Shown in pieces: positions 14,452 through 15,185 of a DNA stretch of 15,185 nucleotides. The notes beneath the pieces were generated by a model. The model had not been told where the DNA came from. It worked only from the letters and a program-made list of their open reading frames with translations, and ran no database searches. This DNA comes from Gammaproteobacteria bacterium (GTDB taxonomy: Bacteria > Pseudomonadota > Gammaproteobacteria > Methylococcales > UBA2780), in assembly GCA_003646305.1 (NCBI GenBank), contig QNFJ01000028.1:1-15185 (forward strand). The letters run 5' to 3'. The stretch's first letter is position 1; each line of letters starts with the position of its first letter. Position numbers and translations under genes: made by a program.

Positions 14452-14877
14452 ATGAATTCAATAATCAATTTGTTTTCCCGTATTGGGGATAAGGTTGGGT
14501 CATTAGGTGTTCTTATCGCCGCAATGGGATGCAGTATGTGCTTTCCAGCCATTGCCAGCTTGGGAGCGGCAGTAGGATTAGGCTTTTTAAGCCAGTGGGA
14601 AGGGCTCTTTATTAATACACTTCTGCCCCTATTTGCTTGGTTGGCGCTAGTGATTAATGCTCTGGGCTGGTTTAGCCATCGCCAATGGTTTAGAACTTTA
14701 CTTGGCATAACAGGCCCTGTGATTTTACTGCTCTCATTGTATCCGTGGTTTCAATATGGTTGGAGTAGCTACGCCACATATGGAGGAATCGGCCTAATGC
14801 TGTTGGTTTCAATTTGGGATTTGGTTTCTCCCGCTAATCGCCGCTGCGATGATGACAATTGTTCTATCGAAGGATAA
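14452..14877 (+). CDS. merC: Mercuric transport protein MerC
   Basis: MerC is an accessory inner-membrane Hg(II) transporter found in Tn21-type operons. It has 141 residues (Tn21 MerC 140) and four predicted helices (about 16-44, 52-72, 82-102 and 106-124). The Hg-binding pair is Cys27/Cys30 in AAMGCSMCFPA. The segment GLGFLSQWEGLFINTLLPLFA and the block ALGWFSHRQWFRTLLGITGP are near-identical to the family. The cytoplasmic C-terminus, SIWDLVSPANRRCDDDNC, carries the second pair, Cys132/Cys137. The Shine-Dalgarno AAGGA overlaps the merP stop (TAAGGA), and merA starts 4 nt after this stop. Having both MerT and MerC gives two parallel import routes. Confidence 0.97.
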   Translation: MNSIINLFSRIGDKVGSLGVLIAAMGCSMCFPAIASLGAAVGLGFLSQWEGLFINTLLPLFAWLALVINALGWFSHRQWFRTLLGITGPVILLLSLYPWFQYGWSSYATYGGIGLMLLVSIWDLVSPANRRCDDDNCSIEG

Positions 14878-14881
14878 AAAG

Positions 14882-15185
14882 ATGATTACCTTAAAAATTG
14901 AAGGAATGAGCTGTGGAAACTGCGAAAGCCACGTTAAAGAGGCTTTGGAGGCAGTAAGCGGTGTAAAAAATGTAAAAGTCTCACATGCCGAGGCTAATGC
15001 GCTAATTGAGGCGAGTGAGCAAACCTCCACACCAGATCTAATTGCAGCGGTAGAGGCATTGGATTACCAAGCAACGGTTGATGAAAGCCAAGCGCTACAT
15101 GTGGCTATTATTGGAAGTGGTTCTGCCGCATTTGCGTGTGGTATTAAAGCCGCTGAACAGGGTGCTCGTGTGACAATTATTGAGG
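14882..15185 (+). CDS. merA: Mercuric reductase MerA, 3'-truncated by window edge
   Basis: MerA is a cytoplasmic FAD- and NADPH-dependent disulfide oxidoreductase that reduces Hg(II) to volatile Hg(0). Only the first 101 residues are visible. Residues 1-66 form the N-terminal HMA domain (NmerA), with GMSCGNC giving Cys11 and Cys14, which captures Hg(II) from the transporters. A short linker leads to the first FAD-binding strand-turn-helix, VAIIGSGSAAFACGIKAAEQGARVTIIE, with the GxGxxA loop at 78-83. The catalytic Cys pair and the C-terminal cysteines lie beyond the window. The ATG is 4 nt after merC, and the AAGGA near the merC stop serves as Shine-Dalgarno. The frame is intact to the edge. 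Confidence 0.97.
   Translation, partial: MITLKIEGMSCGNCESHVKEALEAVSGVKNVKVSHAEANALIEASEQTSTPDLIAAVEALDYQATVDESQALHVAIIGSGSAAFACGIKAAEQGARVTIIE

Noticed and set aside
1..15185. CRISPR array, rRNA or tRNA genes
   Set aside because: No regularly spaced direct repeats, no rRNA-like stretch and no cloverleaf with a T-loop GTTC motif were seen on either strand.

Overview
The window looks like chromosomal DNA of a gammaproteobacterium of moderate GC content. It is gene-dense, with short intergenic gaps and short operons on both strands. The family set points that way: ApaG/ApaH, Mpl, family-1 Ung, HemL, DedA, a group II truncated haemoglobin and a Gram-negative mer operon with MerC. I cannot name a genus from sequence alone.

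Left part (1-7231), housekeeping. A minus-strand apaG-apaH pair (apaH is cut by the window edge) diverges from a plus-strand trio: an exported ankyrin-repeat protein, the murein-recycling ligase mpl and a Lon-substrate-binding-domain protein. That trio runs tail to tail into ung (minus). Next is a plus-strand CvfB-type S1 RNA-binding protein. It converges on a minus-strand operon hemL -> truncated haemoglobin -> dedA, in which the hemL stop and the haemoglobin start share a base.

Middle (7330-12678), signalling. This is a minus-strand two-gene operon. The first gene is a response regulator with an HD-GYP (cyclic-di-GMP phosphodiesterase type) output. The second is a 1408-residue hybrid histidine kinase with three tandem periplasmic solute-binding domains, one transmembrane helix, PAS, HisKA, HATPase and receiver domains, but no recognisable Hpt. 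The first two sensor domains are about 59% identical, so they look like a fairly recent internal duplication. A 16-bp perfect dyad sits on a candidate promoter in front of the operon.

A stretch of about 600 bp without a credible gene (12679-13280) holds several imperfect hairpins and separates this from the right part.

Right part (13281-15185), mercury resistance: merR-merT-merP-merC-merA, all on the plus strand, with merA cut by the window edge. All metal-binding cysteines expected in MerR, MerT, MerP, MerC and the NmerA domain are present. Unlike the Tn21/Tn501 layout, merR points the same way as the structural genes, and the mer operator/promoter lies between merR and merT. MerP would bind Hg(II) in the periplasm, MerT/MerC would carry it across the inner membrane, and MerA would reduce it to Hg(0). 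No transposase, integrase or resolvase is visible, so mobility of the mer cluster cannot be shown from this window.

The observations most worth checking are: the Ung N-terminus encoded upstream of its first in-frame ATG, next to a C5 tract; the triple-sensor kinase; the overlapped hemL-globin pair; the co-directional merR with an unusual mer promoter spacer; and the structured non-coding stretch. I did not find anything I can defend as a wholly new system.
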